Assembly: GCF_019977335.1 (NCBI RefSeq)
Contig: NZ_AP024653.1
Coordinates: 1,488,001-1,552,000, forward strand
Origin: Arthrobacter sp. NicSoilB4
GTDB taxonomy: Bacteria; Actinomycetota; Actinomycetes; Actinomycetales; Micrococcaceae
Direction of reading: 5' to 3'
Length of the DNA stretch: 64,000 bases
In this document: piece after piece, positions 34,487-45,627 of the stretch
Layout: every line of letters begins with the position of its first letter
Numbering within the stretch: position 1 is the first letter of the stretch
Program-made: the position numbers and the translations under genes
Notes under the pieces: model-generated
Told to the model about the DNA's origin: nothing
Database searches by the model: none
What the model saw: only the letters and a program-made list of their open reading frames with translations

Positions 34487-36139
34487 TTGTCAGATCAGAA
34501 TGCCCCCGGCGCTTCCGCCGCGCCGTCCGGTCCCGGATCCACCTCGGGCTTCCGGCCCACCGCGGTGGCTGCCGTGCCGCTGGCCACCATCGGCGAGGCG
34601 ATCGGCGTCGTTGTCCCCGGGGCCTCCGGCTCCGTCCCGGTCACCGGGATCTCCCTGAATTCCCGCGCTGTGCTGCCCGGCGACCTGTACGTCGCACTGC
34701 CCGGCGCGAGCCGGCACGGGGCCGACTTTGTCTCCCAGGCGGTGGAGGCCGGAGCGGCGGCGGTGCTGACGGACGACGCCGGGGCGCGGCTGCTGGCGTT
34801 CTCGCACGATATTGCCGTGCCGGTGCTCCTGGCCGAGGAACCCCGCAGCCTCGTGGGCGGACTGTCGGCCCTGATCTACCAGAGCCGGCCCCGGGATGAG
34901 CGGGCCCCGGCCCTCTTCGGCGTCACGGGCACCAACGGCAAGACCACCACCACGTACTTCATCAACGCCCTGCTGCAGGCCCTCGGGCAGAAGACGGGAC
35001 TGATCGGCACCATCGAGATCCTGGCCGGCGGCGCGCCGATTCCCAGCCTCCTCACGACCCCTGAATCCACCGACGTCCACGCCCTGCTGGCGCTGATGCG
35101 GGAACGCGGCCTCGACGCGGCCTCGATGGAGGTCTCCTCGCACGCCGTCTCGTTCCACCGCGTGGACGGGGTCGTGTTCGACGTCGCCGGCTTCACCAAC
35201 CTGACCCAGGACCACCTCGACCTGCACGGAAGCATGGACGAGTACTTCCAGACCAAGGCGCGGCTCTTCACCCCGGAACGGGCCCGCCGCGCCGTCGTGA
35301 CGGTCGACGACGACTGGGGCGTGACGCTGGCCGCCACGGCAGGCATCCCGGTCACCACCTTGGCCACCCACGGCGGGGCTTCCGGGACGCCGGCAGCGGC
35401 GGACTGGACGGTCATCAACCCGGTCCCGCGCGGACTCGGCACGGACTTCACCCTCCGCCACCGCGACGGCACGGAGTTGCGCGTCCACACCGGGCTGCCC
35501 GGAAGCTTCAATGTGGCCAACGCCGCGCTGGCAACGGCCATGGTCCTCGCGGGAGGCCACGATGCCGCCGCCGTCCAGGCGGCCCTCGACGCGGGCGACC
35601 CCTTCACCGTCGCCGTCCCCGGCCGCATGCAGCTCGTCTCCACCGCCCCCGCCGCGGTGGTCGACTTCGCCCACAACCCGGACGCCCTGGCCCGGGCACT
35701 CGAGGCCGTCCGCTCCCCGGAACCGGGATCCCGCGTGATCATCGTCTTTGGCGCCACCGGACAACGCGACCAGGGCAAGCGCCCGGCCATGGGTGCCATC
35801 GCCGCACGGCTTGCCGACACCGTGATCGTCAGCGACGACGACCCGCACGACGAGGACGCGGCGGCGATCCGTGCCGACGTGATGGCCGGCGCGGTCGGGG
35901 CAAAGGAACACGAAGGCCTGGCCTGCAGCATCCTCGAGGTTTTCCCCCGGGATGCCGCCATCCGGAAGGCCGTCGAACTCGCGGGCCCGGCAGACACCAT
36001 CCTCGTCGCGGGACGGGGCCACGAAGTGTGGCAGGAGGTCAAGGGCGTCAACCTCGCCCTTGACGACAGGGTGGAGCTCCGCTCCGCCTTGACAGCTCGG
36101 GGATTCACCGTTCTCGAAGACCAGCGGATAGAGTCCTAA
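34487..36139 (+). CDS. murE: UDP-MurNAc-tripeptide synthetase MurE, predicted L-lysine type
   Basis: Adds the third amino acid to UDP-MurNAc-L-Ala-D-Glu. The ATP loop GTNGKTTT begins at G148; the carbamylated-lysine region and NLTQDHLDLHG are present. The amino-acid selector, DNPR in diaminopimelate enzymes, reads DDPH at 451-454 followed by DED, so the enzyme probably uses L-Lys, as in S. aureus (DNPA). This fits Micrococcaceae wall chemistry. The start is TTG 34487, chosen because CGGAGAT is at the right distance and no ATG or GTG fits; 550 residues, with a 25-residue Ser/Gly/Pro leader. Confidence 0.92.
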   Translation: MSDQNAPGASAAPSGPGSTSGFRPTAVAAVPLATIGEAIGVVVPGASGSVPVTGISLNSRAVLPGDLYVALPGASRHGADFVSQAVEAGAAAVLTDDAGARLLAFSHDIAVPVLLAEEPRSLVGGLSALIYQSRPRDERAPALFGVTGTNGKTTTTYFINALLQALGQKTGLIGTIEILAGGAPIPSLLTTPESTDVHALLALMRERGLDAASMEVSSHAVSFHRVDGVVFDVAGFTNLTQDHLDLHGSMDEYFQTKARLFTPERARRAVVTVDDDWGVTLAATAGIPVTTLATHGGASGTPAAADWTVINPVPRGLGTDFTLRHRDGTELRVHTGLPGSFNVANAALATAMVLAGGHDAAAVQAALDAGDPFTVAVPGRMQLVSTAPAAVVDFAHNPDALARALEAVRSPEPGSRVIIVFGATGQRDQGKRPAMGAIAARLADTVIVSDDDPHDEDAAAIRADVMAGAVGAKEHEGLACSILEVFPRDAAIRKAVELAGPADTILVAGRGHEVWQEVKGVNLALDDRVELRSALTARGFTVLEDQRIES

Positions 36140-36145
36140 ACCGAC

Positions 36146-37708
36146 ATGATTGCATTTACCGCGGCGGAAATCGCCGACATTACCAATGGCCGGCTGGCTG
36201 CCGAACCGGGGATCACCCCCGCTTCCGTGGTCACCGACTCCCGGGAAGCCACAACGGGATCCCTCTATGTGGCCAAGCCGGGGGAGACGGCCGACGGCCA
36301 CGACTTCGTCGGCGCGGCGTTCGACCGCGGCGCCGTACTGGCGCTCGTCGAGCGCGACGTCGCCGACGACGCCGGGGCCACCTACCCCGCCGTCGTGGTC
36401 GAGGACTCGGTCCTCGCGATGGGCGCCCTCGCCGCGGAAGCCGTCCGACGGATCCGGGCCAGCCGCGCCGCCGACGGCGAGCCGCTGACCGTGATCGGCA
36501 TTACCGGTTCCGCCGGTAAAACAACCACCAAGGACCTGCTGGCGGGGATTCTCGCCGCGGAGGGCACAACGATTGCCCCGCAGGGTTCCTACAACGGCGA
36601 AGTCGGCGTCCCGCTCACCGTTTTCAAGGCCGGCGCCGACACCCGTTACCTCGTGATCGAGATGGGTGCCACGGGCGTGGGCCACATCAGCTACCTCGCC
36701 GGGATGGTCCGCCCCGACATCGGAGTTGTCCTTGGCGTCGGCACCGCCCATGCCGGGGAATTCGGCGGAGTGGAGAACATTGCCCGGGCCAAGGGCGAAC
36801 TCGTCGAGGCCCTGCCGTCCGCCGGTACTGCCGTCCTCAACCTGGACGACGCGCGGGTCGCCGCCATGGCCGGGCGCACCCAGGCCACCGTCCTTGGCTA
36901 CACCGCCCAGGCTGCCACCCGCCCGGCAGGTGCCGGGCTGGTCCGCGCCGAGCGGGTCGAGCTGAATGCCGGCGGCTGCCCCGAATTCGAGCTTTTCCTG
37001 CCCGGTGAGGGCACCGGGCACCACGTCGCGGCCCGGCTGATCGGCGCGCACCACACCGCCAACCTGCTGGCGGCAGCGGCAGCCGCGCACGCGGCCGGCG
37101 TCCCCGCGGCCCGGATCGCAGCGTCCCTCAGCGCCCAAACGGCCGCCAGCCGCTGGCGGATGGAGCGCACCGAGCGGGCCGACGGCGTCACCATCATCAA
37201 CGATGCGTACAACGCCAACCCGGAATCCATGCGCGCCGCCCTGCGGACGCTCGCCGACCTCGGAAGGGGCCGGCGGACGTGGGCCGTGCTGGGCGCAATG
37301 CTCGAGCTGGGCCCCGACTCCATCCGGGAACACATGGCAGTCGGCACCCAGGTGGTGCGGCTCAATATCTCCCGGCTTGTCGTCGTGGGGCGCGAGGCAC
37401 GCTCGCTCTATGTCTCCGCCGTCAACGAGGGGTCCTGGGGCAACGAATGCGTCTTCGCGGAGACTCCGGAGGAGGCCTACGAACTGCTGCAGGCCGAGCT
37501 GGAGCCCGGTGACCTCGTGCTCTTCAAGTCTTCCAACAGCATCGGGCTGCGCCATTTGGGCGATCGGATAGCATTACCCCCACAGGCCCCCCGGGCCGCT
37601 GGGGGAGACGCTGCCGGAACACCCGCCGCCGGAACCAATACTGCCGGAACACCCGCAGCCGGAACACCTGCTGCCGGAACCGCCACTGAAGGGAGTGCGC
37701 TGCTGTGA
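36146..37708 (+). CDS. murF: UDP-MurNAc-pentapeptide synthetase MurF
   Basis: Adds D-Ala-D-Ala to the nucleotide-linked tripeptide. ATP loop [12 protein letters not shown], then [25 protein letters not shown] and [11 protein letters not shown] are the family marks. The catalytic part ends near residue 480; the last 35 residues (AAGTP-type repeats) come from a 15-bp minisatellite at 37611-37685 and are not part of the fold. It follows murE by 6 bp and its TGA overlaps the mraY GTG. Confidence 0.95.
   Translation: MIAFTAAEIADITNGRLAAEPGITPASVVTDSREATTGSLYVAKPGETADGHDFVGAAFDRGAVLALVERDVADDAGATYPAVVVEDSVLAMGALAAEAVRRIRASRAADGEPLTVIGITGSAGKTTTKDLLAGILAAEGTTIAPQGSYNGEVGVPLTVFKAGADTRYLVIEMGATGVGHISYLAGMVRPDIGVVLGVGTAHAGEFGGVENIARAKGELVEALPSAGTAVLNLDDARVAAMAGRTQATVLGYTAQAATRPAGAGLVRAERVELNAGGCPEFELFLPGEGTGHHVAARLIGAHHTANLLAAAAAAHAAGVPAARIAASLSAQTAASRWRMERTERADGVTIINDAYNANPESMRAALRTLADLGRGRRTWAVLGAMLELGPDSIREHMAVGTQVVRLNISRLVVVGREARSLYVSAVNEGSWGNECVFAETPEEAYELLQAELEPGDLVLFKSSNSIGLRHLGDRIALPPQAPRAAGGDAAGTPAAGTNTAGTPAAGTPAAGTATEGSALL
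37611..37685. repeat. Five 15-bp tandem units in the 3' end of murF
   Basis: The units follow the pattern CTGCCGGAACACCCG with one to five changes each, encoding the pentapeptide AAGTP/AGTNT family. The period is a multiple of three, so copy number changes keep the frame. Confidence 0.85.
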
Positions 37709-38814
37709 TTGCACTGCTGATGGGCGCTGGACTGGCCTTGCTGTTTGCCTTCCTGGGCACCCCGCTCTTCATCCGTTTCCTGGTCCGGAAGAGCTACGGG
37801 CAATTTATCCGGGATGACGGACCCACGTCCCACCACACCAAGCGCGGCACCCCCACGATGGGAGGCACCGTCGTCGTACTGGCGGTGCTTGCGAGCTACG
37901 CCATCACGCACCTCGTTATGTGGATGATCAACCCGGCATCGCCGGGCCCGTCCGCCTCGGCCCTGCTGCTGCTGTTCCTGATGGTCGGCATGGGGCTGGT
38001 TGGCTTCCTGGATGACTTCATCAAGATCTCCAAGCAACGAAGCCTGGGCCTGAACGCCAAGGCCAAGCTGATCCTGCAGGCCGCCGTGGGCATCATCTTC
38101 GCGATCCTCGCCCTCTATTTCCCGGACGAGAACGGAGTGACGCCCGCGTCGTACCAGATCTCCCTGGTCCGGGACATCCCGTGGCTGAATCTTGCCTTCG
38201 CCGGCACCATCCTGGGCACCATCCTCTTCGTGCTGTGGTCCAACCTGATCATCACCGCCGCCACCAACGGCGTGAACCTGACGGACGGCCTGGACGGCCT
38301 GGCCGCCGGCGCCTCCATCATGGTCTTCGGCGCCTACACCCTGATGGGCATCTGGCAGAGCAACCAGTCCTGCGGTTCGCCGCGGCAGGCCGGCTCAGGC
38401 TGCTACATCGTCCGCGACCCGCTGGACCTGGCCCTGCTCGCCGCCATCCTCAGCGCGGCGCTGGTCGGCTTCCTGTGGTGGAACACCTCACCGGCGAAAA
38501 TCTTCATGGGCGACACCGGATCACTGGCCATTGGCGGCGCCGTCGCGGGCTTCGCGATCCTGTCCCGGACCGAACTGCTGCTCGCCTTCATCGGCGGCCT
38601 CTTCGTGCTCATCACCCTGTCGGTGATCATCCAGGTCGGCTACTTCAAGCTCACCAAGGGCAAACGGTTCTTCAAGATGGCCCCACTGCAGCACCACTTT
38701 GAACTCAAGGGCTGGGCGGAGGTCACGGTCGTCGTCCGGTTCTGGATCCTGTGTGGTCTCTTTGTCGCCGCCGGACTGGGCATCTTCTACGCCGAATGGG
38801 TGGTACTGCTGTGA
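37705..38814 (+). CDS. mraY: Phospho-MurNAc-pentapeptide translocase MraY
   Basis: Membrane enzyme that forms lipid I from UDP-MurNAc-pentapeptide and undecaprenyl phosphate. Ten membrane helices are predicted over 369 residues, with GFLDDFIK (catalytic Asp pair), [24 protein letters not shown] and [13 protein letters not shown]. The GTG start overlaps murF (GTGA) and the stop overlaps murD in the same way, so the block from murF to murD should be translationally coupled. Confidence 0.97.
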   Translation: MIALLMGAGLALLFAFLGTPLFIRFLVRKSYGQFIRDDGPTSHHTKRGTPTMGGTVVVLAVLASYAITHLVMWMINPASPGPSASALLLLFLMVGMGLVGFLDDFIKISKQRSLGLNAKAKLILQAAVGIIFAILALYFPDENGVTPASYQISLVRDIPWLNLAFAGTILGTILFVLWSNLIITAATNGVNLTDGLDGLAAGASIMVFGAYTLMGIWQSNQSCGSPRQAGSGCYIVRDPLDLALLAAILSAALVGFLWWNTSPAKIFMGDTGSLAIGGAVAGFAILSRTELLLAFIGGLFVLITLSVIIQVGYFKLTKGKRFFKMAPLQHHFELKGWAEVTVVVRFWILCGLFVAAGLGIFYAEWVVLL

Positions 38815-40397
38815 CCGGTCCGATTCCCGGCCCCCTGACCACCTCACCCAGGCTCCAGGACCTGGTCACCTGGGACTCCAACTGGGCCGGACTGCGCGTC
38901 GTCGTCACCGGCATCGGAGTCTCCGGCTTCGCAGCCGCGGACACGCTGATCGAACTGGGCGCCCGCGTGGTCGTCGTGGACGCCGCCACGGGCACGACGG
39001 CGCAGGCACAGGCCGACACCCTGCGGATCGTCGGGGCCGCGGAGGTCCTGCTGGGCGAGGAGGCCGTGGAGACCGTCCCCAGGGTCGACGGTGCAAAGCC
39101 GGACCTGATCGTCACCTCCCCGGGCTGGCGGCCCGACCAGGCCCTGCTCGCCGCAGCCGCCAGGGCCCACATCCCCGTCTGGGGCGACGTCGAACTCGCA
39201 TGGCGGGTTCGGGAACGCAAAGGACGCAAGACCGCGGACTGGCTCACCATCACCGGCACCAACGGAAAGACCACCACTGTCGGGCTGACCGAATCGATGC
39301 TGCAGGCCGCGGGGCTCAAGGCAATCGCCGTCGGGAACGTCGGCACACCGATCCTTGACGCACTGCGCGATCCCGTGGACTACGACGTCTTCGCCGTCGA
39401 GCTCTCCAGCTTCCAGCTGCACTGGAGCGACTCCGTCTCACCCGTGGCCAGTGTCTGCCTGAACGTCGCCGAGGACCATGTGGACTGGCACGGCTCCTAC
39501 GCGTCCTACCTGGCGGACAAGGCCAAGGTCTACGAAAACACCCAAAAGGCGTGCATCTACAACGCTGAGCAGATCGAAACCGAGCGCATGGTCGAGGATG
39601 CCGACGTCGTGGAAGGCTGCCGTGCGGTGGCCTTCACCACCCTCACGCCGGCGGTCAGCATGCTCGGCGTCGTCGAGGGCCTGCTGGTGGACCGTGCCTT
39701 CATCGCCGAGCGCAAGGACAGCGCCGCCGAACTTGCGTCCATGTCCGACCTTGGCGCCGTGGCTCCACGCCACATGGTTGCCAATGCCCTGGCCGCGGCA
39801 GCGCTGGTCCGGGCCTACGGCGTCGAGCCGGCCGCTGTCCGCAAGGGTCTGCTGAACTACCTGCCGGGGGACCACCGCATCCAGCTCGTAGCCCGGCACG
39901 AGGGCATCCTCTGGGTCAACGACTCCAAAGCCACCAACCCGCATGCGGCCGCGGCGTCGCTCTCCGCGTTCGAGAACGTCGTGTGGATCGCGGGCGGGCT
40001 CTCCAAAGGCGTGAACTACGAGGCGCTCGTCCAGGAGCACGCCCGCCGGCTGAAGGCCGTGGTCCTGATCGGGGCGGACTCCAGCGATCTGCGCTCCGCA
40101 CTGCAGCGACACGCGCCGGATGTCCCCGTGATCGGTGAGGGGAAGGGCGAAACTGAACAGGTGCAGACTGCCGGGACGGCCGACGCCGAAGCAGGACCCT
40201 CACCGATCTTCGGCGAGACTGTGATGGCACGGGCTGTTGCCTCGGCGGCGCAGCTCGCCGCCTCCGGGGACACAGTGCTCCTGGCCCCGGCGGCTGCATC
40301 CATGGACCAGTTCTCTTCCTACGCTCACCGTGGCGACGCCTTCATCGAAGCTGTCCGAGAGCTCGTGGAAGGGCAGGCTCAGACCAGCAAGGAGTAA
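38811..40397 (+). CDS. murD: UDP-MurNAc-L-Ala-D-Glu ligase MurD
   Basis: Adds D-glutamate to UDP-MurNAc-L-Ala. N-terminal Rossmann motif [18 protein letters not shown] loop [22 protein letters not shown] and [14 protein letters not shown] are visible. I chose GTG 38811, which overlaps the mraY stop as GTGA, giving 528 residues; the frame is open 20 codons further upstream within mraY. An insert of about 20 residues near position 450 ([14 protein letters not shown]) enlarges the C-terminal domain. Confidence 0.95.
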   Translation: MTGPIPGPLTTSPRLQDLVTWDSNWAGLRVVVTGIGVSGFAAADTLIELGARVVVVDAATGTTAQAQADTLRIVGAAEVLLGEEAVETVPRVDGAKPDLIVTSPGWRPDQALLAAAARAHIPVWGDVELAWRVRERKGRKTADWLTITGTNGKTTTVGLTESMLQAAGLKAIAVGNVGTPILDALRDPVDYDVFAVELSSFQLHWSDSVSPVASVCLNVAEDHVDWHGSYASYLADKAKVYENTQKACIYNAEQIETERMVEDADVVEGCRAVAFTTLTPAVSMLGVVEGLLVDRAFIAERKDSAAELASMSDLGAVAPRHMVANALAAAALVRAYGVEPAAVRKGLLNYLPGDHRIQLVARHEGILWVNDSKATNPHAAAASLSAFENVVWIAGGLSKGVNYEALVQEHARRLKAVVLIGADSSDLRSALQRHAPDVPVIGEGKGETEQVQTAGTADAEAGPSPIFGETVMARAVASAAQLAASGDTVLLAPAAASMDQFSSYAHRGDAFIEAVRELVEGQAQTSKE

Positions 40398-40399
40398 CT

Positions 40400-41986
40400 A
40401 TGGTCAGCACGCCCACACGTTCCGCCGCGGCCGCTCCGGCCGCATCACAGCCGTCCGCACTATCGTCGTCCGCCACCCGGCCCGCCGCAGGCCAGGCACC
40501 CTCCGGCCTGCAGGCGGCCGGCCGCAAAGTCCGGGGGTGGTACCGGGGGTTCTGGTCCGCCCTCGAGGGAACGGGCAAGTCCCGCAACGGCTCCACGTAC
40601 TACCTGATCCTGGGCTCCACGCTCGCGCTGACGGCGATCGGCATCCTGATGGTGCTCTCCGCCTCAAGCGTGGAGGCCATCGCAGCGGGGGAGTCGCCCT
40701 ACACGGCCGCCCTGAAGCAGGGCCTGTTCGCCGGGATCGGCCTGTTCGGCATGTTCCTGCTCTCCCGGGTCAACGTCGTCTGGCTCAAGCGCGGCGCCTG
40801 GTTCGCCATTATCGCGGCCTTCGTCCTGCTGGTGCTGGTGCTCCTGGTGGGCCGCAGCGCCCTCGGCAACAAGAACTGGATCGACGTGGGGCCCTTTACG
40901 TTCCAGCCCTCCGAGGCGGCCAAACTGGCGCTTGCTTTGTGGATGGCCACAGTGCTCGACCGTAAAGCCAAGCTGCTGTCCCAGGCAAAGCACGCCCTGG
41001 TCCCCGTGGTGCTGCCGGGCGCCGCCGGAGTGATCGGCCTCATCCTGGTGGGCAACGACCTCGGCACCGCCATGATCGTCATGATGATCACGGCGGCCGC
41101 ACTGTTCTTCGCCGGCGTGCGGCTGTACCTGTTCGGGATCGCCGGCGTGGCCATCGCCGTGGGCACGGCCGTCATGGCCATCACGAGCCCCAACCGGATG
41201 TGCCGCATCCTCTCCTGGTCCGGACAGACCTGCGCGGACGGCTCGGACCTGAACTATCAGTCGACCAACGGCCTGTACGGCCTGGCCTCCGGCGGCTGGT
41301 TCGGGGTGGGGCTGGGGCAAAGCCGGCAGAAGTACAGTTGGATCCCCGAAGCCCACAACGACTTCATCTTCGCCATCATCGGAGAGGAACTCGGACTGGT
41401 CGGAACGCTCGTGGTGCTGGTGCTCTTCGCCATCCTCGGCACCGCGATCTACCGCGTTGTTGTTGCCCAGAAGGACATGTTCCACCGCGTACTGGCCGGC
41501 ACCATCATGGTCTGGCTGCTGGGCCAGGCGACGGTCAACATGGCCGTGGTGACCGGCCTGGCCCCGGTGGTGGGAATCCCGCTCCCGTTCATTTCCTACG
41601 GCGGCTCGGCGCTGCTCATGTCCCTGTGCGCCATCGGCGTAGTCTTGTCACTGGCCCGGGCGCAGATGGCGCCGGGGCTCCAGCCCAAGGGGTTGTTCAG
41701 GTTCGGCCCGGCCGGGCTGGCGGCGTCCCTGCGGAAGCGGAACGCCGCGCGCGGCGCAACCAAGAGCGCAGCCGGAAACCCAGCCAAGAACGCAGCAAAA
41801 AACACCGCCAAGACCAAAGCCGGCAACACCGCCGACAAAATGCCCTTGGCGGCCAAAGGGACCGCCCCCCGGGCGTCCGCCGCGCCAAGGACGTCCGCCA
41901 CCACGGACTCCCCAAGGACTCCGGCCCCCCGGAAGCCGTCCACCAGAACTCCCGCCCCCAGCAACCCAGCACGAAAGCGTAAATAG
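40400..41986 (+). CDS. ftsW: Septal peptidoglycan polymerase FtsW
   Basis: SEDS-family glycosyltransferase that polymerises lipid II at the septum with FtsI. Ten membrane helices follow an approximately 75-residue cytoplasmic N-terminus; QPSEAAKLAL, GNDLGTAMI and PLPFISYGGSALL are SEDS hallmarks. The last 110 residues are basic and Ala/Lys/Thr/Pro-rich (KNAAKNTAK, then TPAPSNPARKRK), a cytoplasmic tail much longer than in E. coli. Such tails in actinobacterial FtsW can bind FtsZ; that is an extrapolation here. It starts 2 bp after murD. Confidence 0.95.
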   Translation: MVSTPTRSAAAAPAASQPSALSSSATRPAAGQAPSGLQAAGRKVRGWYRGFWSALEGTGKSRNGSTYYLILGSTLALTAIGILMVLSASSVEAIAAGESPYTAALKQGLFAGIGLFGMFLLSRVNVVWLKRGAWFAIIAAFVLLVLVLLVGRSALGNKNWIDVGPFTFQPSEAAKLALALWMATVLDRKAKLLSQAKHALVPVVLPGAAGVIGLILVGNDLGTAMIVMMITAAALFFAGVRLYLFGIAGVAIAVGTAVMAITSPNRMCRILSWSGQTCADGSDLNYQSTNGLYGLASGGWFGVGLGQSRQKYSWIPEAHNDFIFAIIGEELGLVGTLVVLVLFAILGTAIYRVVVAQKDMFHRVLAGTIMVWLLGQATVNMAVVTGLAPVVGIPLPFISYGGSALLMSLCAIGVVLSLARAQMAPGLQPKGLFRFGPAGLAASLRKRNAARGATKSAAGNPAKNAAKNTAKTKAGNTADKMPLAAKGTAPRASAAPRTSATTDSPRTPAPRKPSTRTPAPSNPARKRK

Positions 41987-41992
41987 GCGTCC

Positions 41993-43141
41993 ATGAACAC
42001 CGAGTCCCCTTTATCCCCTTTATCCGTCGTCCTTGCCGGCGGCGGAACAGCCGGGCACATCAGCCCGCTCCTGGCCATCGCGGACGCAGTCCGGGAGGCC
42101 CGCCCTGATGTACGGCTGCTGGCCGTGGGAACACCGGGCGGCATGGAAGCGCGCCTGGTTCCGGCGGCCGGGGTGGACCTTGTCACGATCAGCCGGGTTC
42201 CCTTCCCGCGACGGCCCTCCCTGGACCTGCTGCGGCTGCCCGGACGCCTCGTGGGCGCGGTCAAGCAGGCCGGGGTCATCCTCGACGAGGCCAGGGCCGA
42301 CGTCCTGGTCGGAGTCGGGGGCTACGTCTGCACGCCGATGTACCTGGCCGCCCGGCGCCGGAAGATCCCCATCATCATCCACGAGGCGAACACCCGGCCT
42401 GGACTCGCGAACCGCGTGGGAGCCCTGCTGGGCGGACACGTGGCCGTGGCCTTCGCAGCAACCAGGCTGGGCGCCTCCCGGCACGTGGGCATGCCGATGC
42501 GCAAGGAAATCTCCGGACTCGACCGGGCCGCCGCCAGGACGGCGGCCCGGTCGGCCCTCGGCCTGGACGCTGACCGTCCGGTCCTGATTGTCACCGGCGG
42601 CTCCTCGGGCGCCCAGACCATCAACCGCACCATGGCAGCGTCGGTCGGACTTCTCGCGGAGGCCGGCATCCAGACCCTGCACATCACCGGCCGCGGCAAG
42701 GCAGTCCACGACGCCGACGGCAAGCCGCTCGCCGCCCCCGGCTACCAGCAGCGCGAATACGTTGACGGTATGGAAACGGTGTACGCCGCGGCGGACCTGC
42801 TGCTGGCCCGCTCCGGCGCCGCGACTGTCTGCGAGGTTGCCGCCGTCGGCGTGCCCGCCGTGTTCGTTCCGCTGCCGATCGGCAACGGCGAACAGGCGCT
42901 CAACGCTGCCGGACTCGTCGAAGCCGGCGGAGCCCTCCTCGTGGAGGACACCACGTTTTCCCCGGGCTGGGTCAGCGAGCACATCGTTCCGCTGTTGCAG
43001 GACGCCGGCAAGCTTGCACGGATGGCGGCCAGCGCCGAAAAGCTCGGCATCCGCGACGCCGACCGGAGCATGGCAGACCTCGTCCTTGAGGCGGCGGCCT
43101 CCGTCCAGGTAAAGCCCGTAAAACACGGCAGGAAGCGGTAG
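41993..43141 (+). CDS. murG: UDP-GlcNAc:lipid I N-acetylglucosamine transferase MurG
   Basis: Peripheral membrane GT28 enzyme making lipid II. The donor loop [13 protein letters not shown] is at the N-terminus, [15 protein letters not shown] and [14 protein letters not shown] follow, and the nucleotide pocket shows [15 protein letters not shown]. 382 residues. Six bases separate it from ftsW and four from murC, consistent with a single transcript. Confidence 0.96.
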   Translation: MNTESPLSPLSVVLAGGGTAGHISPLLAIADAVREARPDVRLLAVGTPGGMEARLVPAAGVDLVTISRVPFPRRPSLDLLRLPGRLVGAVKQAGVILDEARADVLVGVGGYVCTPMYLAARRRKIPIIIHEANTRPGLANRVGALLGGHVAVAFAATRLGASRHVGMPMRKEISGLDRAAARTAARSALGLDADRPVLIVTGGSSGAQTINRTMAASVGLLAEAGIQTLHITGRGKAVHDADGKPLAAPGYQQREYVDGMETVYAAADLLLARSGAATVCEVAAVGVPAVFVPLPIGNGEQALNAAGLVEAGGALLVEDTTFSPGWVSEHIVPLLQDAGKLARMAASAEKLGIRDADRSMADLVLEAAASVQVKPVKHGRKR

Positions 43142-43145
43142 AGCA

Positions 43146-44558
43146 ATGACCCAGCCCGAACACGAGCACACCACGGCTCTCCGCACCGCGGAATCCCTCG
43201 GCCGGATGCATTTCATCGGCATCGGCGGCGTGGGGATGTCTGCCGTTGCCCGCATCATGGTGGCCAGGGGACTGCCGGTGAGCGGCTCCGACGCCAAGGA
43301 CCTGCCGGTCATGGCAGACCTGGCCGCGGCCGGCGCCCGGATCTGTGTCGGCTACGACGCCGCCAACCTGGGCGACGCGCAGAGTGTGGTCGCCGGTTCC
43401 GCCATCCGCCCGGACAATCCCGAGCTGGCTGCGGCGCGGGCAGCCGGGCTGCCCGTGCTTCACCGCTCGGAGGCACTCGCTGCCGCGATGGCGCAGGACA
43501 CGGCCGTGACGGTGGCCGGAACGCATGGCAAGTCCACCACCACCTCGATGATTGCCGTCCTCCTGCAGGGCGCGGGGCTGGACCCGTCGTTCGCCATCGG
43601 CGCGAACGTTCCGGCGCTGGGCGTCAACGCCGCCAGCGGCAGCTCGCCGGTCTTCGTCGCGGAAGCCGACGAATCCGACGGCTCCTTCCTGAACTACCGC
43701 CCGAAGATCGCCGTCGTTACGAACGTCGAACCGGACCACCTCGACTACTACGGCACCGCCGAGGCCGTGTACGCCTCCTTCGACCGCTTCACCGCGCTGC
43801 TCCCGGCCGACGGTGTGCTGGTCGCCTGCGCCGACGATCCCGGCGCCAGGGCCCTCGCCCTGCGGACCCTCGAGCGCGGCAACACGCGCGTGGTGCTCTA
43901 CGGCACCGGCGATGACGCCCAGCTCGTGCTGCACGACGGCGGCCCGGGGGACGTCTCGATCACCACCCCCGCCGGCCGTTTCCCCCTCGACCTGCACGTT
44001 CCCGGGCGGCACAACGCGCTCAACGCGGCGGCGGCGTTCGCCGTCGCCCTGGAACTCGGCGTCGACCCCGCACTTGCCGCGGGTGCCCTGGCGCACTTCA
44101 CAGGGGCGTCCCGGCGCTTCGAATTCAAGGGCGAGGGCCGCGGCGTCCGGGTCTATGACGACTACGCCCACCACCCCACCGAAGTGCGGGCAGCCCTGTC
44201 CGCTGCGCGGTCGGTGGCCGGCGGCCACAAACTGCACGTCCTCTTCCAGCCGCACCTGTTTTCCCGGACCCGGGAATTCGCCGAAGAGTTCGCCGCCGCG
44301 CTAAACGCCGCTGACACGGCCCTGGTCCTGGACATCTATCCTGCCCGCGAAGACCCGATTCCGGGCGTGAGCAGCCAGCTTATCGCCGTCCACCTTGACG
44401 CCGGCGGCCGGCTTGTCGGGCCGGGCGCCGAGGCTGTGCAGTCCATCGTGGCCGCCGCCGCGCCGGGAGACATCGTGCTCACGGTCGGAGCCGGCGACGT
44501 CACGGCCTACGGGCCGCTGATCGTTGCGGCCCTGAACGACGGTGTTCCCGGTGCCTAG
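43146..44558 (+). CDS. murC: UDP-MurNAc:L-alanine ligase MurC
   Basis: Commits UDP-MurNAc to peptide assembly by adding L-Ala. FIGIGGVGMSAVARIM is the Rossmann segment, TVAGTHGKSTTTSM the ATP loop, ADESDGSFL and TNVEPDHLDYYG the central domain, and YDDYAHHPTEV the C-terminal domain. 470 residues. Its 3' end overlaps ftsQ by 17 bp. murB and ddl, which follow murC in many bacteria, are absent from the cluster. Confidence 0.96.
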   Translation: MTQPEHEHTTALRTAESLGRMHFIGIGGVGMSAVARIMVARGLPVSGSDAKDLPVMADLAAAGARICVGYDAANLGDAQSVVAGSAIRPDNPELAAARAAGLPVLHRSEALAAAMAQDTAVTVAGTHGKSTTTSMIAVLLQGAGLDPSFAIGANVPALGVNAASGSSPVFVAEADESDGSFLNYRPKIAVVTNVEPDHLDYYGTAEAVYASFDRFTALLPADGVLVACADDPGARALALRTLERGNTRVVLYGTGDDAQLVLHDGGPGDVSITTPAGRFPLDLHVPGRHNALNAAAAFAVALELGVDPALAAGALAHFTGASRRFEFKGEGRGVRVYDDYAHHPTEVRAALSAARSVAGGHKLHVLFQPHLFSRTREFAEEFAAALNAADTALVLDIYPAREDPIPGVSSQLIAVHLDAGGRLVGPGAEAVQSIVAAAAPGDIVLTVGAGDVTAYGPLIVAALNDGVPGA

Positions 44559-45450
44559 CACCCGCCGTCCCAGCTATAAGGCAGGCGGGCGCCGCTCCCC
44601 GTCGCCGCGCGGGGAGCCGGCGTCGCCCGATGTCATCTCGGCATCCAAGGACAGCACAGACAGCACCTCCAGCACAGCCAGCACCGCAGGCGGCGCCGGG
44701 GCCGCCCCGGCTGCCCTGGTGGCCCGGGACAATGTGCTGTCCTTTCCGGAACCCAAGGCCAAGCGCCGCAAACGCATCCTGCTGGGCACGATCGGTGCCG
44801 TGGCAGTCCTCGTCGCGGGGATCATCGCAGCGGCCGTCTACTCGCCGGCCCTGGCGCTGCAGACGGTAACCGTGGAGGGCACCAAACTGCTGACCGCGGA
44901 CCAGATCCAGGCCGCCCTTGAACCGTTGCACGGCAAGCCGCTGCCGCAGATCAGCGACGGCGACGTTACGGCCCTCCTGCAGCCGCTGGTCCAGGTCAAG
45001 GGCGTCAGCACGCAGGCCCGCCCGCCGTCGACGCTGCAGGTCAAGGTGACCGAACGCGTGCCGGTGGCTCTCGTCAAGCAGGGTGAAGCGCACCAGCTCG
45101 TCGACGCCGACGGCGTGACGCTCAGCAACTCAGCCGACCCGGCCTCGACGCTGCTTCCGGTCATCGACGGCGGCGGCGGCACGTTGCCCAAGGACCTGTT
45201 CCATGCCATCACGGGTGTACTGGGGGCACTGCCCGCCGACGTGCTGGCGCGGCTCTCCAACGCCTCGGCGAAGTCCGTGGATGCCGTCGAACTCAAGCTC
45301 GTCGACGGCCAGACCATCGTCTGGGGCAACGCGGGGGAGAAGGAGCTCAAGGCAAAGGTCCTCGAGGCCCTGCTGAAGGCACCCGCTGACCCGAAGAACC
45401 CGGTCCGGATCTACGATGTGAGTGTCCCGCGGCACCCGGTCACCCGATAG
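44542..45450 (+). CDS. ftsQ: Cell division protein FtsQ
   Basis: Bitopic divisome linker. A cytoplasmic region of about 75 residues rich in Ser/Ala precedes one membrane helix (about 79-100; ILLGTIGAVAVLVAGIIAAA) and a POTRA domain (LQTVTVEGTKLLTADQI). The 302 residues end in a beta domain, VRIYDVSVPRHPV. The GTG at 44542 is used here; GTG 44551 in the same frame is an equal candidate. A 264-bp gap, the longest inside the cluster, then separates it from ftsZ. Confidence 0.9.
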   Translation: MFPVPSTRRPSYKAGGRRSPSPRGEPASPDVISASKDSTDSTSSTASTAGGAGAAPAALVARDNVLSFPEPKAKRRKRILLGTIGAVAVLVAGIIAAAVYSPALALQTVTVEGTKLLTADQIQAALEPLHGKPLPQISDGDVTALLQPLVQVKGVSTQARPPSTLQVKVTERVPVALVKQGEAHQLVDADGVTLSNSADPASTLLPVIDGGGGTLPKDLFHAITGVLGALPADVLARLSNASAKSVDAVELKLVDGQTIVWGNAGEKELKAKVLEALLKAPADPKNPVRIYDVSVPRHPVTR

Positions 45451-45627
45451 CTGCCAGCCACTTGTGCCGCGAACTGCAGGGACGCCGGCAACACACTGAG
45501 CAACACAGGCACGGGGACGGCATCAAATGAGGCTATTTCGGCGGTATTACCGCGACACGCGGCGCCGGTTATTGAATGTCATCACGCAAGGAAATAGCGT
45601 CACTGCATGAGTTACTTGACATAACTA

